From Streptomyces sp. PTY087I2 (GTDB taxonomy: Bacteria > Actinomycetota > Actinomycetes > Streptomycetales > Streptomycetaceae): 64,000 bases of DNA. Positions 38,160 to 49,977 of this stretch are shown piece by piece. Numbering within the stretch: position 1 is the first letter of the stretch; each line of letters starts with the position of its first letter. A program made the translations under genes and the position numbers. The notes beneath the pieces are model-generated. The model searched no databases. It saw nothing but the letters and a program-made list of their open reading frames with translations, and had not been told where the DNA came from. The stretch is from assembly GCF_001687325.1 (NCBI RefSeq), contig NZ_LZRD01000007.1:104171-168170 (forward strand). Reading direction: 5' to 3'.

Positions 38160-39184
38160 GGGCCGATCCTTCCATGCATCCGAAAAATACGGTCGTACGC
38201 GGCGGCCAACAGCTCCTGATCATGGACCGGAACGCCGTCGGGCGATGCCACCGGCGCCAGCTCGACCGCGGCTCCGAGCCGCTGGGCGGCGTCGGCGAGG
38301 GACTCACGGTCGGGCACGGCGGCCTCGTCGGCCAGCACCACGTCCAAGGCGAGTTTAGGGGCGTGTCGCCCCAAAACCTCCAAATGACGCTGCGGTGAGA
38401 AGCCTTCTGTTTCGCCGGGCTGGGGCGCGAGGTTCAGCGAGAGGACCTTGCGGGCCTTCGTGGTGACCAGGGCGTCGAGCAGTTCCGGCACGAGCAGGTG
38501 CGGGATCACCGAGGAGAACCAGGAGCCGGGGCCGAGGACCACCCAGTCGGCGTCCAGGACCGCCGCGACGGCCTCCGGGACGGCCGGCGGGTCGGGCGGG
38601 ACCACGTGCACGGACTGCACCTCGCCGGGCGTGAGCGCCACCGTGGCCTGGCCGCGCACGGTGACGATGGCGTCGGGCAGATCGGGGTCGTGGCCCTTGA
38701 CCAGCGCCTGGAGCTCCAGCGGGACGGCCGACATCGGCAGTACCCGGCCGTGCGCGCCGAGCAGCTTGCCGACCAGGTCGAGCGCCTGGACGTGGTCGCC
38801 GAGCTGTTCCCACAGGGCCACGATCAGCAGATTGCCGACCGCGTGCTCGTGGAGGTCGCCCTTGGACTCGAACCGGTGCTGGATGACCCGGGACCAGGTG
38901 CGGCCCCAGTCGTCGTCGCCGCACAGCGCGGCGAGCGCCTTGCGGAGGTCGCCGGGCGGCAGCACGCCCAGCTCCTCGCGCAGCCGGCCGCTGGAGCCGC
39001 CGTCGTCGGCGACGGTGACCACGGCCGTGAGATCGCCGGTGATCCGGCGCAGCGCCGTCAGGGACGCCGAGAGACCCATGCCGCCGCCGAGCGCGACGAC
39101 CTTGGGCTGAGCACCGCGCTTGCGGCCCGAGAGCGCCGATGTGGCGCGGCTCAGGCGTCGCATCCGCAGATTGCGTCCGGTCAC
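38150..39184 (-). CDS. yvcK: YvcK/CuvA family protein (gluconeogenesis/morphogenesis factor), 344 aa
   Basis: The CofD-like UDP-sugar-binding fold is shown by [15 protein letters not shown] and [18 protein letters not shown]. In Bacillus and Mycobacterium it affects cell-wall homeostasis on gluconeogenic carbon. The GTG at 39184 overlaps the rapZ stop (GTGA); an ATG at 39163 is the alternative. The order rapZ-yvcK-whiA is conserved in Gram-positive bacteria. Confidence 0.94.
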   Translation of the reverse strand: MTGRNLRMRRLSRATSALSGRKRGAQPKVVALGGGMGLSASLTALRRITGDLTAVVTVADDGGSSGRLREELGVLPPGDLRKALAALCGDDDWGRTWSRVIQHRFESKGDLHEHAVGNLLIVALWEQLGDHVQALDLVGKLLGAHGRVLPMSAVPLELQALVKGHDPDLPDAIVTVRGQATVALTPGEVQSVHVVPPDPPAVPEAVAAVLDADWVVLGPGSWFSSVIPHLLVPELLDALVTTKARKVLSLNLAPQPGETEGFSPQRHLEVLGRHAPKLALDVVLADEAAVPDRESLADAAQRLGAAVELAPVASPDGVPVHDQELLAAAYDRIFRMHGRIGPWR

Positions 39185-40188
39185 TCTCGCCCCATGTCGC
39201 GGTGGACGAGGACGGTCTCGATGCCTTCGGCGGCGAGGCGGGCGGAGAGCTTCTCGGACATGGCGACGGAGCGGTGCTTGCCGCCGGTGCAGCCCACGGC
39301 GATGGTCACGTACCGCTTGCCCTCGCGGCGGTAGCCCGCGGCGATCAGCTGGAGCAGCTCGGTGTACTGGTTGAGGAACTCCTTGGCGCCGGGCTGGTCG
39401 AAGACGTAGTCGGACACCTCCTCGTTGACGCCGGTGAAGGGGCGCAGCTCGGGGACCCAGTGCGGGTTGGGCAGGAAGCGGCAGTCGACGACCAGGTCCG
39501 CGTCGACGGGCAGGCCGTACTTGTAGCCGAAGGACATCACCGTGGCCCGCAGCTCCGGCTCCGACTCGCCCGCGAACTGGGCGTCCATCTTGGCCCGCAG
39601 CTCGTGCACGTTGAGGCTGGAGGTGTCGATGACCAGGTCGGCGTCGCCGCGCAGCTCGCGCAGCAGGTCGCGCTCGGCCGCGATGCCGTCGACGATGCGC
39701 CCGTCGCCCTGGAGGGGGTGCGGGCGGCGGACGGACTCGAAGCGGCGTACGAGGGCGTCGTCGGAGGACTCCAGGAAGACGATGCGCCGGGTGACGTGCT
39801 TGGCCTCCAGGTCCGCGAGGGAATCGCGGAGGTTGTCGAAGAAGCGCCGGCCGCGTACGTCGACGACGACGGCGATCCGGGCCACGTTGCCCTGGGAGCG
39901 GGCGCCGAGCTCGACCATGGTGGGGATCAGCGCGGGCGGCAGGTTGTCGACGACGAACCAGCCGAGGTCCTCCAGACACTTGGCGGCGGTGCTGCGGCCG
40001 GCGCCCGACATCCCGGAGATGATCACCAGCTCGGGGATGGCCGCGTCACCCGTCTCGTTCGGGGTGTTCGTACTCACGTCTGCTGCTCCGTCTGCTCGGT
40101 CCGCGGTGTCGGCCGTCTCTGTGACGGCCGGGCCCGTGGCGGTCGGGTCTGTGATGTTCTGTGCGGTCTCGTGGCTGTTCTCGGTCAT
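39181..40188 (-). CDS. rapZ: RapZ/YvcJ P-loop nucleotide-binding protein, 335 aa
   Basis: The P-loop ([18 protein letters not shown]), [15 protein letters not shown] and the C-terminal [16 protein letters not shown] region match RapZ. In E. coli RapZ is an RNase adapter controlling GlmS; in Firmicutes it is an ATP/GTPase. Here about 48 extra N-terminal residues, rich in Thr, Ala, Asp and Asn, precede the P-loop and look disordered. The start overlaps the uvrC stop. Confidence 0.94.
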   Translation of the reverse strand: MTENSHETAQNITDPTATGPAVTETADTADRADGAADVSTNTPNETGDAAIPELVIISGMSGAGRSTAAKCLEDLGWFVVDNLPPALIPTMVELGARSQGNVARIAVVVDVRGRRFFDNLRDSLADLEAKHVTRRIVFLESSDDALVRRFESVRRPHPLQGDGRIVDGIAAERDLLRELRGDADLVIDTSSLNVHELRAKMDAQFAGESEPELRATVMSFGYKYGLPVDADLVVDCRFLPNPHWVPELRPFTGVNEEVSDYVFDQPGAKEFLNQYTELLQLIAAGYRREGKRYVTIAVGCTGGKHRSVAMSEKLSARLAAEGIETVLVHRDMGRE

Positions 40189-42281
40189 GAGCTGCCCCCG
40201 TCGTCCTCTTCAATGATCTCTCCTGTGGCCGTGTTCACGGCAGGTGCCGCGGGAGTGGTCGAGGCGAGGGCGGCGGCCACGGATTCCGCCGTCCTTCGCC
40301 CTATCCCGGGGACCTCGCAGATCTCGTCGATTGTCGCTTGCCGGAGCTTCTTCACCGAGCCGAAATGCTTGATCAGTGCCTGCTTCCGCGTCTCGCCGAG
40401 GCCGGACACGTCGTCGAGGGGGCTGGAGCGGATGCGCTTGGCGCGTTTGGCCCGCTGGTAGGTGATGGCGAAGCGGTGCGCCTCGTCCCGGACGCGCTGG
40501 AGGAGGTAGAGGCCCTCGCTGGAACGGGGCAGGACCACGGGATCGTCGTCGTCGGGGAGCCAGACCTCTTCGAGGCGCTTGGCGAGGCCGCAGACGGCGA
40601 TGTCGTCGATGCCCAGCTCGTCCAGGGCGCGCCGGGCGGCGGCGACCTGGGGCTGCCCGCCGTCGACGACGACGAGCTGCGGCGGATAGGCGAACCGCTT
40701 GGGGCGGCCGTCGTCCTCGCGGGGCTCGGCGTCCTCGGCGAGGCCGACGGCGGGGCCCGGGCCGGTGACGGGGCCGGTCGCCGGGGCGAGGCCGGTGGCG
40801 GGGCCGGTCGCGGGGCCGGTGGTGGCGGGCTCGTCGGCCGGGGTGTCCGTCGGCCGCTGTTCCTCCCACTCCCCCGTGCGCTCCTTCTCCTGGAGGTAGC
40901 GCTTGAAGCGGCGGCCGATCACCTCGTGCATCGAGCGGACGTCGTCCTGGCCCTCGAAGCCCTTGATCTGGAAGCGGCGGTACTCGCTCTTGCGGGCGAG
41001 GCCGTCCTCGAAGACCACCATGGAGGCCACCACGTCGTCGCCCTGGAGGTGGGAGATGTCGTAGCACTCGATGCGCAGCGGGGCGGTGTCGAGACCCAGC
41101 GCCTCGGCGATCTCCTCCAGGGCGCGGGAGCGGGTGGTCAGGTCGGACGCGCGCTTGGTCTTGTGCAGCCCGAGCGCCTGCTGGGCGTTGCGCTGGACCG
41201 TGGCCATGAGGTCCTTCTTGTCCCCACGCTGCGGGATGCGCAGGCTGACCTGGGAGCCCCGGCGCTCCGCGAGCCACTGGGAGACCGCCTCGGTGTCCTC
41301 GGGCAGGGCGGGGACCAGGACCTCCTTGGGGACGGCGTCGCCGCGCTCCTCCCCGTACAGCTGCTGGAGGGCGTGCTCGACGAGGCCGGAGGTGTCGACC
41401 GCCTCGACCTTGTCGGTGACCCAGCCGCGCTGGCCGCGCACCCGGCCGCCGCGCACGTGGAAGATCTGGAGGGCGGCCTCCAGCTCGTCCTCGGCGACGG
41501 CGATCAGATCGGCGTCGGTGGCGTCGGCCAGGACGACGGCGCTCTTCTCCATGGCCCGCTTGAGGGCCTCGGCGTCGTCGCGGAGGCGGGCGGCCCGCTC
41601 GTACTCCATCTCCTCGGCCGCCTGCATCATGTCCTTCTCCAGGCGGCGGATGTACGTACCGGTGCGCCCGGCCATGAAGTCGCAGAAGTCCTCGGCCAGC
41701 TCGCGGTGTTCCTCAGGGGTGACCCGGCCGACGCAGGGGGCCGAGCACTTGCCGATGTAGCCCAGCAGGCAGGGGCGGCCGGTGCGCGCGGCGTTCTTGA
41801 AGACGCCGGCGGAGCAGGTGCGGACGGGGAAGACCCGGAGCATCAGGTCGACCGTCTCGCGGATCGCCCAGGCGTGGCCGTACGGACCGAAGTAGCGCAC
41901 GCCCTTCTTCTTGGCGCCGCGCATGACCTGGACGCGGGGGAACTCCTCGTTGAGCGTGACCGCGAGATAGGGATAGCTCTTGTCGTCCCGGTACTTGACG
42001 TTGAACCGGGGGTCGAACTCCTTGATCCAGGAATACTCCAGCTGGAGCGCCTCGACCTCGGTGGAGACGACCGTCCACTCGACGGATGCGGCGGTGGTGA
42101 CCATCGTGCGCGTACGCGGGTGGAGACCCGCCAGGTCCTGGAAGTAGTTGGCCACGCGCTGGCGCAGGTTCTTGGCCTTCCCGACGTAGATCACCCGGCG
42201 GTGCTCGTCGCGGAACTTGTAGACCCCCGGGGAGTCGGGGATCTGTCCCGGCTTGGGGCGGTAGCTGGAGGGGTCTGCCAT
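40185..42281 (-). CDS. uvrC: UvrABC excinuclease subunit C, 698 aa
   Basis: Domains in order: GIY-YIG nuclease ([24 protein letters not shown]), Cys-rich region ([13 protein letters not shown]), UVR domain, RNase H-like nuclease ([20 protein letters not shown]), and tandem helix-hairpin-helix ([29 protein letters not shown]). Between residues about 474 and 527 a Gly-Pro-Ala-Thr repeat insert ([19 protein letters not shown]) lengthens the linker. No ribosome-binding site is seen; TAGGGT lies seven bases before the ATG within a damage-type promoter. It heads the uvrC-rapZ-yvcK-whiA operon. Confidence 0.96.
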   Translation of the reverse strand: MADPSSYRPKPGQIPDSPGVYKFRDEHRRVIYVGKAKNLRQRVANYFQDLAGLHPRTRTMVTTAASVEWTVVSTEVEALQLEYSWIKEFDPRFNVKYRDDKSYPYLAVTLNEEFPRVQVMRGAKKKGVRYFGPYGHAWAIRETVDLMLRVFPVRTCSAGVFKNAARTGRPCLLGYIGKCSAPCVGRVTPEEHRELAEDFCDFMAGRTGTYIRRLEKDMMQAAEEMEYERAARLRDDAEALKRAMEKSAVVLADATDADLIAVAEDELEAALQIFHVRGGRVRGQRGWVTDKVEAVDTSGLVEHALQQLYGEERGDAVPKEVLVPALPEDTEAVSQWLAERRGSQVSLRIPQRGDKKDLMATVQRNAQQALGLHKTKRASDLTTRSRALEEIAEALGLDTAPLRIECYDISHLQGDDVVASMVVFEDGLARKSEYRRFQIKGFEGQDDVRSMHEVIGRRFKRYLQEKERTGEWEEQRPTDTPADEPATTGPATGPATGLAPATGPVTGPGPAVGLAEDAEPREDDGRPKRFAYPPQLVVVDGGQPQVAAARRALDELGIDDIAVCGLAKRLEEVWLPDDDDPVVLPRSSEGLYLLQRVRDEAHRFAITYQRAKRAKRIRSSPLDDVSGLGETRKQALIKHFGSVKKLRQATIDEICEVPGIGRRTAESVAAALASTTPAAPAVNTATGEIIEEDDGGSS

Positions 42282-42288
42282 GTCTCAC

Positions 42289-42311
42289 ACCCTACTTGCG
42301 GGCAGTGACAG
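42289..42311 (-). promoter_or_regulatory. RecA-independent DNA-damage promoter of uvrC
   Basis: On the minus strand CTGTCACTG is followed after exactly eight bases by TAGGGT, which lies seven bases before the ATG. This fits the actinobacterial RecA-NDp/PafBC promoter pattern tTGTCRgtg-N8-TAnnnT with one change (CTG for GTG). Confidence 0.72.
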
Positions 42312-42345
42312 TGCGTCGTCCTCAAGTGGTGCCGGGGATGGTGCC

Positions 42346-42386
42346 GCGCTCCGGGGTGCCGTGGGGTGTTCCGCACCCCGGAGCGC
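42346..42386 (-). terminator. Hairpin after the protease-partner gene
   Basis: A perfect 14-bp stem (42346-42359 with 42373-42386) and a 13-base loop lie 37 bases beyond the stop at 42424. Confidence 0.88.
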
Positions 42387-42423
42387 GGGCCGGTGGGGCC
42401 GCTGGAGTCGCCGGAGCCGTCGC

Positions 42424-43395
42424 TCAGGCGTCCGTGGCCGGGGATCGCCCGGTACGGCTCCGGCGGCGCAGGGCGGCGGCTCCGCACAGGACCAGGGCGA
42501 GCAGCGCCCCGGCCCCGGCGGTGGTGGAGACGGCGGTCAGGGCCGTGTCGGGGCCCTGGGCCGCGCCCGCCAGTGCGGGGTCCTGGGCGGTCCGGTCCGC
42601 CGCCGGGCCCGAGACGGGGCCGGGGGCGGGCGCGGGTCCGGTGGCCGGTCCGGTGGCCGCGTCGGGGCCGTAGCCGCCCGCCTGGCCGGAGCGGGCGTAT
42701 CCGGAGCCGGGCAGCTTGTCGCCGTACGCCTCCTTCACCCGGGTCCGGTAGGCGTCGAGGGTGGTGCCCTTCGCCCCGACCGCGGTCTTCGCGTCCTGGT
42801 CGAGCGGGAGCACCCGGGAGCCGTCGTGGACGTACCAGGCGTCGATCTGCGGTTCGCGGAAGACGGTGCCGCCAGGGAGCGCGCGGGCCCCCTGGGCGAC
42901 GTAACGGGCCTCGTCGTCACCGGCGGCGATGTTCACCACCTGCCAGTCGCCGCTGCCGCCCGCCCCGGGGAGGGTCCACAGCGAGGCTTTCTGGCCGTCG
43001 GAGGAGACGGCGGTGCTGGCGAGGTAGTCCAGGGTACTCGGGGCGGCCTCGGGCTCTCCGGCGACGAAGGCGGCCGAGAGCGTGCGCACGGGCACGGCCT
43101 TCCCTTCGATCCGGGGTGCGCTCGCCTTCTTGCTCACCGCGCCCTCCCGGGCGAAGAACCGGGACAGGGTGTCCAGGGTCGCCGGCTCGGTCGCGGCCTC
43201 GTGGGCGGCTTCGAGGGCCGACGCGGTCAGCTTCGGCGGGGCCGTGCGGCCGTCGTCGGCGAGGGCGGGAGCGGCGGCGGTGAACAGGGCGGTCGCGGTG
43301 AGGGCGGCGGCGACGGCGATACGCCGGGTGGTGGCCGCGTTCCGGGTGGTGGCCGCGTTCCGGGTGGTGGCTGTGTGCCGGGTGGTGGAGTTCAT
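42424..43395 (-). CDS. Secreted, C-terminally membrane-anchored protein of unknown function, 323 aa
   Basis: I do not recognise the family. Residues 1-25 are a TTRNAA repeat tract; residues 25-46 form a signal peptide ending in PALA-DD. An exported domain (about 47-225) follows, then a Gly/Pro/Ala linker ([19 protein letters not shown]), a C-terminal membrane helix (about 286-307) and a basic tail (RRRSRTGR). So the body is outside the cell and tethered. It starts four bases after the stop of the papain-like protease gene, so the two are one operon, and it may be a partner, substrate or inhibitor of that protease. Confidence 0.82.
   Translation of the reverse strand: MNSTTRHTATTRNAATTRNAATTRRIAVAAALTATALFTAAAPALADDGRTAPPKLTASALEAAHEAATEPATLDTLSRFFAREGAVSKKASAPRIEGKAVPVRTLSAAFVAGEPEAAPSTLDYLASTAVSSDGQKASLWTLPGAGGSGDWQVVNIAAGDDEARYVAQGARALPGGTVFREPQIDAWYVHDGSRVLPLDQDAKTAVGAKGTTLDAYRTRVKEAYGDKLPGSGYARSGQAGGYGPDAATGPATGPAPAPGPVSGPAADRTAQDPALAGAAQGPDTALTAVSTTAGAGALLALVLCGAAALRRRSRTGRSPATDA
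43326..43379. repeat. 18-bp tandem repeat inside the anchored-protein signal region
   Basis: Two identical 18-bp units (43326-43343, 43344-43361) and a third diverged unit (43362-43379) encode repeated TTRNAA in the N-terminal leader. Loss or gain of a unit keeps the reading frame. Confidence 0.85.
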
Positions 43396-43399
43396 GTCC

Positions 43400-44041
43400 T
43401 CACGCCCCGATCCGGTAGAGCGAGTGGGTCCAGGAGAACTCGTTGTTGTTCACGTACCAGGCGTGCGAGGCCCAGTTGTAGCGGTTGCTGGAGGGCCAGG
43501 GATCGCCCCAGTAGACCCAGCTGTTGGCGTCGTCGTACCCGTAGATGACGTGCATGTGGCCGCCGCCGGACGACCACTGGATCCGGGTCTCGATGGGGCG
43601 CTGGGCGGATATCTCGGCCTGCACGGTCGGGTAGCGCAGCCAGCCGGTGACGTAACTGCCGGGCCTGACCCCGGCCCAGGACAGGCCGGTCTGGACATTG
43701 CCCAGGGTGGCCTGCGAGTTGGGGCACTGGGTGTTCTGGTTGCGGTTGAAGGCGGCGTTGCAGAACTGGTTCTGGGAGTAGTTGCGACCGAACCAGGCGG
43801 CGATGGTGTTGCCGCCGGCCGCCCAGCACCAGTTGCTCTGCTGCTGCGCCTGCATGGTGATGTTGAGCCGCTGGGCGGCGGCGACGGTGGAGCCGGTCGT
43901 GGCAGGGGGCTGGGTGGCGGTGGCGGTGGCGGTGGCCGCGGGGACGGCGAGGAGGGCGGCGGCCAGGAGGGCAGTGAAGGAGAACCTTCCGGGCCTTCCC
44001 GGCTTTCCGGGCCGTCTGGGGCTGACTTCTCGGTTGCGCAT
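43400..44041 (-). CDS. Secreted papain-like cysteine protease (C39/C70-like), 213 aa
   Basis: A signal peptide (basic N-terminus, hydrophobic 21-36) is followed by a compact papain-like domain: MQAQQQSNWCWAAGGNTIAA with Q68 and nucleophile C72, then GGGHMHVIYGYDD (catalytic H164), then VYWGDPWP. C94 and C106 may form a disulfide. The family resembles the bacterial papain-like proteases that include the effector AvrRpt2 (C70). It has no bacteriocin-exporter domains, so it is not a C39 transporter. The ATG has GGGAGGAA upstream. It forms an operon with the anchored protein downstream and is divergent from an HTH regulator. Confidence 0.82.
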   Translation of the reverse strand: MRNREVSPRRPGKPGRPGRFSFTALLAAALLAVPAATATATATQPPATTGSTVAAAQRLNITMQAQQQSNWCWAAGGNTIAAWFGRNYSQNQFCNAAFNRNQNTQCPNSQATLGNVQTGLSWAGVRPGSYVTGWLRYPTVQAEISAQRPIETRIQWSSGGGHMHVIYGYDDANSWVYWGDPWPSSNRYNWASHAWYVNNNEFSWTHSLYRIGA

Positions 44042-44155
44042 GGCGTTCCTCCCGAAACGGGGGTGGGGATCGGAGGAGCGCGTCCGGACGCTGACGAAGA
44101 GCATCCGGCGTTGTCCGGAGCAGGTCAACACGCTTCAATGCGAGGTGACATCACG

Positions 44156-44256
44156 GTGTGAACGGCACGGCGTCCGTGTGAACGGCATCGCCCCGGTCAC
44201 CTGCTCCCCCGCATCCCCCGGGGGTCGGTGTCGCCACTCCCCACGTGAACGTTCAC
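44156..44256. promoter_or_regulatory. GTGAACG repeats in the protease/regulator intergenic region
   Basis: GTGTGAACGGCA occurs twice, 20 bases apart (44156-44167 and 44176-44187), and a perfect palindrome GTGAACGTTCAC lies at 44245-44256 just before the HTH gene. That gives three direct copies of GTGAACG and one inverted. They are good operator candidates for the neighbouring regulator. Confidence 0.6.
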
Positions 44257-44269
44257 CGGAGGCCCGCCC

Positions 44270-45196
44270 ATGCGGCAGACCGAGACCGAACTGGCGCAGG
44301 TTCTGCGGACCGGACCGTTCCATCTGGCGTTGCGCACGGCCCTGTCGGTGCGCGGGCTGCCGCTCCAGCGGGTGCAGCACCATCTGGCGCACCGCGGCGT
44401 CAAGCTCGGGGTGACCAGCCTCAGCTACTGGCAGCAGGGGGTGCGCCGCCCCCGGCGGGCCGAGTCGCTGCGGGCCGTGCGGGCGCTGGAGGAGGTGCTC
44501 GCGCTGCCGGACGACTCGCTGCTGCGGCTGCTGCGCGACGGCGACGCCCCGGGCGAGGGGGACCGCCCGGCGGGGCGTTCGTACCGGTCGCTGATGGAGG
44601 CGTCGGGCTCGGTGGAGCGGCTCCTCGCGGCGATGGAGTCACCCGTGGACGGCGGGCTGCACACGGTGGGGCACCAGGAGCGGGTACGGATCGGGGCGCG
44701 CCGGGAGCTGGCGGGCCGCACCTCCCGGCATGTGGTGCGCGCGCACCGGGACGGCGTGGACCGCTATCTCGCGGTGTACCGGGGCGATCCCGGCTGCGAC
44801 CCGTCGCGGATCGCGGTGCGGGCGCTGGAGAACTGCCGGACGGGCCGGGTCCGCTGGGACGGGGAGGCGGGGGTGCTGGTGGCGGAGCTGCTGTTCGACA
44901 CCCGGCTGCGGTCCGGCGAGACGTACCTCTTCGGTTACGGCTTCGAGGACGGTACGGGCGGGGCGAGCGGCGAGTACGTGCGCGGCTTCACCTTCGGGGG
45001 CGGCCAGTACGTGCTCCAGGTCGGCTTCGACGAGGCCGCGCTCCCGGTGCGGTGCCGCCGGTTCGCCCAGGCGTCGGCGGGGGCGGCGCGCGGGGCCCGC
45101 GGCGACCTCACGCTGACGGGCCGGCACCGGACCGTGCACCTGGTGGAGGAGGGCGTACGGCCGGGGCTGATCGGGATCGACTGGGACTGGGAGTGA
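44270..45196 (+). CDS. Helix-turn-helix (XRE-like) regulatory protein, 308 aa
   Basis: Residues 12-85 resemble an XRE-type HTH (LALRTALSVRGLPLQRVQHH, then LGVTSLSYWQQGVRRPRRAE). The remaining 220 residues form an Arg-rich alpha/beta region with RRELAGRTSRHVVRAHRDGV and VLQVGFDEAALPVRCRRFAQ that I cannot assign. The ATG has CGGAGG upstream. It is divergent from the papain-like protease operon and shares an intergenic region full of GTGAACG copies, so it probably controls that operon and itself. Confidence 0.8.
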   Translation: MRQTETELAQVLRTGPFHLALRTALSVRGLPLQRVQHHLAHRGVKLGVTSLSYWQQGVRRPRRAESLRAVRALEEVLALPDDSLLRLLRDGDAPGEGDRPAGRSYRSLMEASGSVERLLAAMESPVDGGLHTVGHQERVRIGARRELAGRTSRHVVRAHRDGVDRYLAVYRGDPGCDPSRIAVRALENCRTGRVRWDGEAGVLVAELLFDTRLRSGETYLFGYGFEDGTGGASGEYVRGFTFGGGQYVLQVGFDEAALPVRCRRFAQASAGAARGARGDLTLTGRHRTVHLVEEGVRPGLIGIDWDWE

Positions 45197-45255
45197 GGGG
45201 CGTGTGCCTGCGGGGCCCGTTGCGCCTGTGGGCGGGCTGGAGGCGGCCGTCCTGT

Positions 45256-45347
45256 GCTGGTGGCTCAGGCGGCGGGGCGGCCGTCCGGCGCTGGTGGCTC
45301 AGGCGGCGGGGCGGCCGTCGGGCGCTCGTGGTTCAGGCGTCGGGGCC
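45256..45347. repeat. 34-bp tandem repeat derived from the 3' end of the Rieske gene
   Basis: Two near-identical 34-base units (45256-45289, 45290-45323) and a diverged third beginning at 45324 share GCTGGTGGCTCAGGCGGCGG. The third unit contains the stop codon of the minus-strand Rieske gene; the others carry the same TCA (a minus-strand stop) at the equivalent position. Confidence 0.85.
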
Positions 45348-45761
45348 CGCGACGAGCTTTCCGCCCTCGGCGGTGACCGGGACGGCGGGCAGCGGCACGG
45401 TGGCCGGGCCCTGGACGACCTCGCCGGTGGTCGTGTCGAAGCGGCTGCCGTGGCAGGGGCAGTGGCCCTCGGTGCCCTCGATCTTGGTCAGGACGCAGCC
45501 GCCGTGGGTGCACTGCGCGCTGAACGCCTTGTACTCGCCCTGGGCCGGGCAGCTCACGACGAGGCGCGCTTCCCGGTAGAGCTTGGCTCCGCCGACCGGC
45601 ACCTCGGAGGCCGCACCGAGGTCGACGGGGGCGGTCGGCGTCGGGTTCTTGGCGTGCCCGAGCTTGGAATCGGTCGAGCAGGCGGCCGCCCCGAGCCCGG
45701 CGGCACCGGCGAGCGCGGCGCCCTTCAGCACGGTACGGCGGGCGGCGGGCAGGCCGGGCAT
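45333..45761 (-). CDS. Tat-exported Rieske [2Fe-2S] lipoprotein, 142 aa
   Basis: A twin-arginine leader (ARRTVLKGAALAGAAGLGAA) runs into a lipobox-like cysteine (AAACS), predicting Tat export of a folded, cluster-loaded, lipid-anchored protein. The Rieske ligands are CTHGGC and CPCHGSRF, with the disulfide cysteines present. It is short and lies outside any cytochrome bc operon, so it is a stand-alone Rieske protein of unknown partner. The ATG has GTGGAG upstream. Confidence 0.9.
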   Translation of the reverse strand: MPGLPAARRTVLKGAALAGAAGLGAAACSTDSKLGHAKNPTPTAPVDLGAASEVPVGGAKLYREARLVVSCPAQGEYKAFSAQCTHGGCVLTKIEGTEGHCPCHGSRFDTTTGEVVQGPATVPLPAVPVTAEGGKLVAGPDA

Positions 45762-46081
45762 GCGGACTCCACGGGGTGTCGTTCGAGGCGGATCACGGTG
45801 GGGCACCGCGGTCGGGATCGCCGGGCGGGCGCGGAGCGACGACGGCGACCGCGTGTGCCGGTGACAGAACCGACGATACCGGCGGGGAACGGGAGCCTTG
45901 CGGGCGGGCCGGTCGAGACGGGACGGCTGCGGGCTGCCCGGCCCCGGCGGAACCTGACCCCGCTCCGCCGGGGACGGGCCGCCCATGCCGATGGCGGCGG
46001 CCCCCCGTCGTCCTGCGGGGGGCGCCGCCATCGGTGAGCCCGGGGCCAGGGGGTGTCCGGCCCTGATCCGCCGGACACCCC
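45762..46081. other. 320-base intergenic region between the Rieske lipoprotein gene and uvrA
   Basis: It holds two terminator hairpins near the uvrA end and, on the minus strand, TATCGT (about 45876-45881) as a possible -10 for the Rieske gene. I see no further gene. Confidence 0.6.
45990..46032 (-). terminator. Second hairpin downstream of uvrA
   Basis: A 16-bp stem with one bulged G (45990-46006 with 46017-46032) and a 10-base loop. Confidence 0.75.

Positions 46082-46083
<2 letters not shown>
46048..46083 (-). terminator. Terminator at the uvrA stop codon
   Basis: A perfect 13-bp stem (46048-46060 with 46071-46083) and a 10-base loop. The stem overlaps the uvrA stop codon by two bases. 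Confidence 0.88.
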
Positions 46084-49102
<3,019 letters not shown>

Positions 49103-49264
49103 GCCGGTCCGCACCTTTCTAGAGAGAAGCGGGGGAACTGAGCCCCTCTCCCAGGGTATGGGGGGCGCCACAGCGGTGTACGAAGCTTTCGATTCCGAGC
49201 GTATAGCACGCACATTCGATTTACGGCCGCCCTTCTCCTCCTTCACCCGAATGAGTGGCGAGGC

Positions 49265-49270
49265 TAGGCT
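49265..49270 (+). promoter_or_regulatory. -10 element of a leaderless promoter
   Basis: TAGGCT lies seven bases before the ATG at 49278, with no Shine-Dalgarno sequence between. An identical arrangement (TAGGCT, seven bases, ATG) recurs before the next gene at 49965-49970. Confidence 0.65.
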
Positions 49271-49277
49271 CGGCCGC

Positions 49278-49967
49278 ATGATTGATCATGCGCACGACCT
49301 GGGAGCTGTACGCGAAGCGACCGAACGACTGCTCGACGCAGTCGGCAAACTGGACAACGCCGCGGTCGCCGAGCCGTCACGGCTGCCCGGATGGAGTCGG
49401 GGCCATGTCCTGGCCCACCTGTCACGTAACGCCGACGCGCTCGTAAATGTCCTCCGGGGTCTCCCGATGTACGCGAGCAGCGAAACCCGCGACGCCGACA
49501 TCGCCGACGGCGCGCCCCGCCCGGCCGCCGAGCAGCTGGCCGACCTGCGGGAGACGGCGGACGCCTTCCTCGCGGTCGGCGCCGAACCGGCCGACTGGTC
49601 CCGTACGGTCACCCTGCGCAACGGGGTGACGGACTCCGCGGCCCGGGTCCCCTTCCGGCGCCGGGTCGAGGTGGAGCTGCACCACGTCGACCTCGGCATC
49701 GGCTACGAGCTGGAGGACCTGCCCGTCGACTTCGTGGAGCGGGAGATCGACTTCCTCGCCGATCGCTTCCTGGGCAACGAGAGCGTGCCCGCCACCGGGC
49801 TGACCGACCTCGACGGCCGGACCTGGAGCACGGGCGGCGGCCCGCCGAGCGACCTGGTGACGGTGCAGGGGCCCGCCGTGGAGCTGCTGGGCTGGCTCTG
49901 CGGACGCCGTGACGGCTCCGCCCTGACCGTGGCCGGAGGCCCGTTGCCCACGCTGCCCCCGCTATAG
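49278..49967 (+). CDS. Maleylpyruvate isomerase-family (mycothiol-dependent, DinB-like) enzyme, 229 aa
   Basis: The DinB/MDMPI four-helix fold is indicated by [20 protein letters not shown] and [15 protein letters not shown], which supply the metal-binding histidines. Members use mycothiol for isomerisation or detoxification. The substrate is unknown. The ATG at 49278 is leaderless-type. It is followed 10 bases later by a metallo-beta-lactamase-fold hydrolase whose promoter overlaps this gene's stop; such pairs act in thiol-conjugate detoxification. Confidence 0.88.
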   Translation: MIDHAHDLGAVREATERLLDAVGKLDNAAVAEPSRLPGWSRGHVLAHLSRNADALVNVLRGLPMYASSETRDADIADGAPRPAAEQLADLRETADAFLAVGAEPADWSRTVTLRNGVTDSAARVPFRRRVEVELHHVDLGIGYELEDLPVDFVEREIDFLADRFLGNESVPATGLTDLDGRTWSTGGGPPSDLVTVQGPAVELLGWLCGRRDGSALTVAGGPLPTLPPL

Positions 49968-49977
49968 GCTGAGCCGC

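Noticed and set aside
44245..44256. Rex (NADH/NAD+ sensor) operator
   Set aside because: Rex sites are TGTGAAC with a short spacer then TTCACA; here GTGAAC and GTTCAC abut without the two-base spacer, and no Rex target gene is adjacent.
49103..49277. Damage promoter (TGTCRGTG-N8-TAnnnT) for uvrA
   Set aside because: I searched both strands of the divergent region and found no match, so uvrA differs from uvrB and uvrC in this respect.
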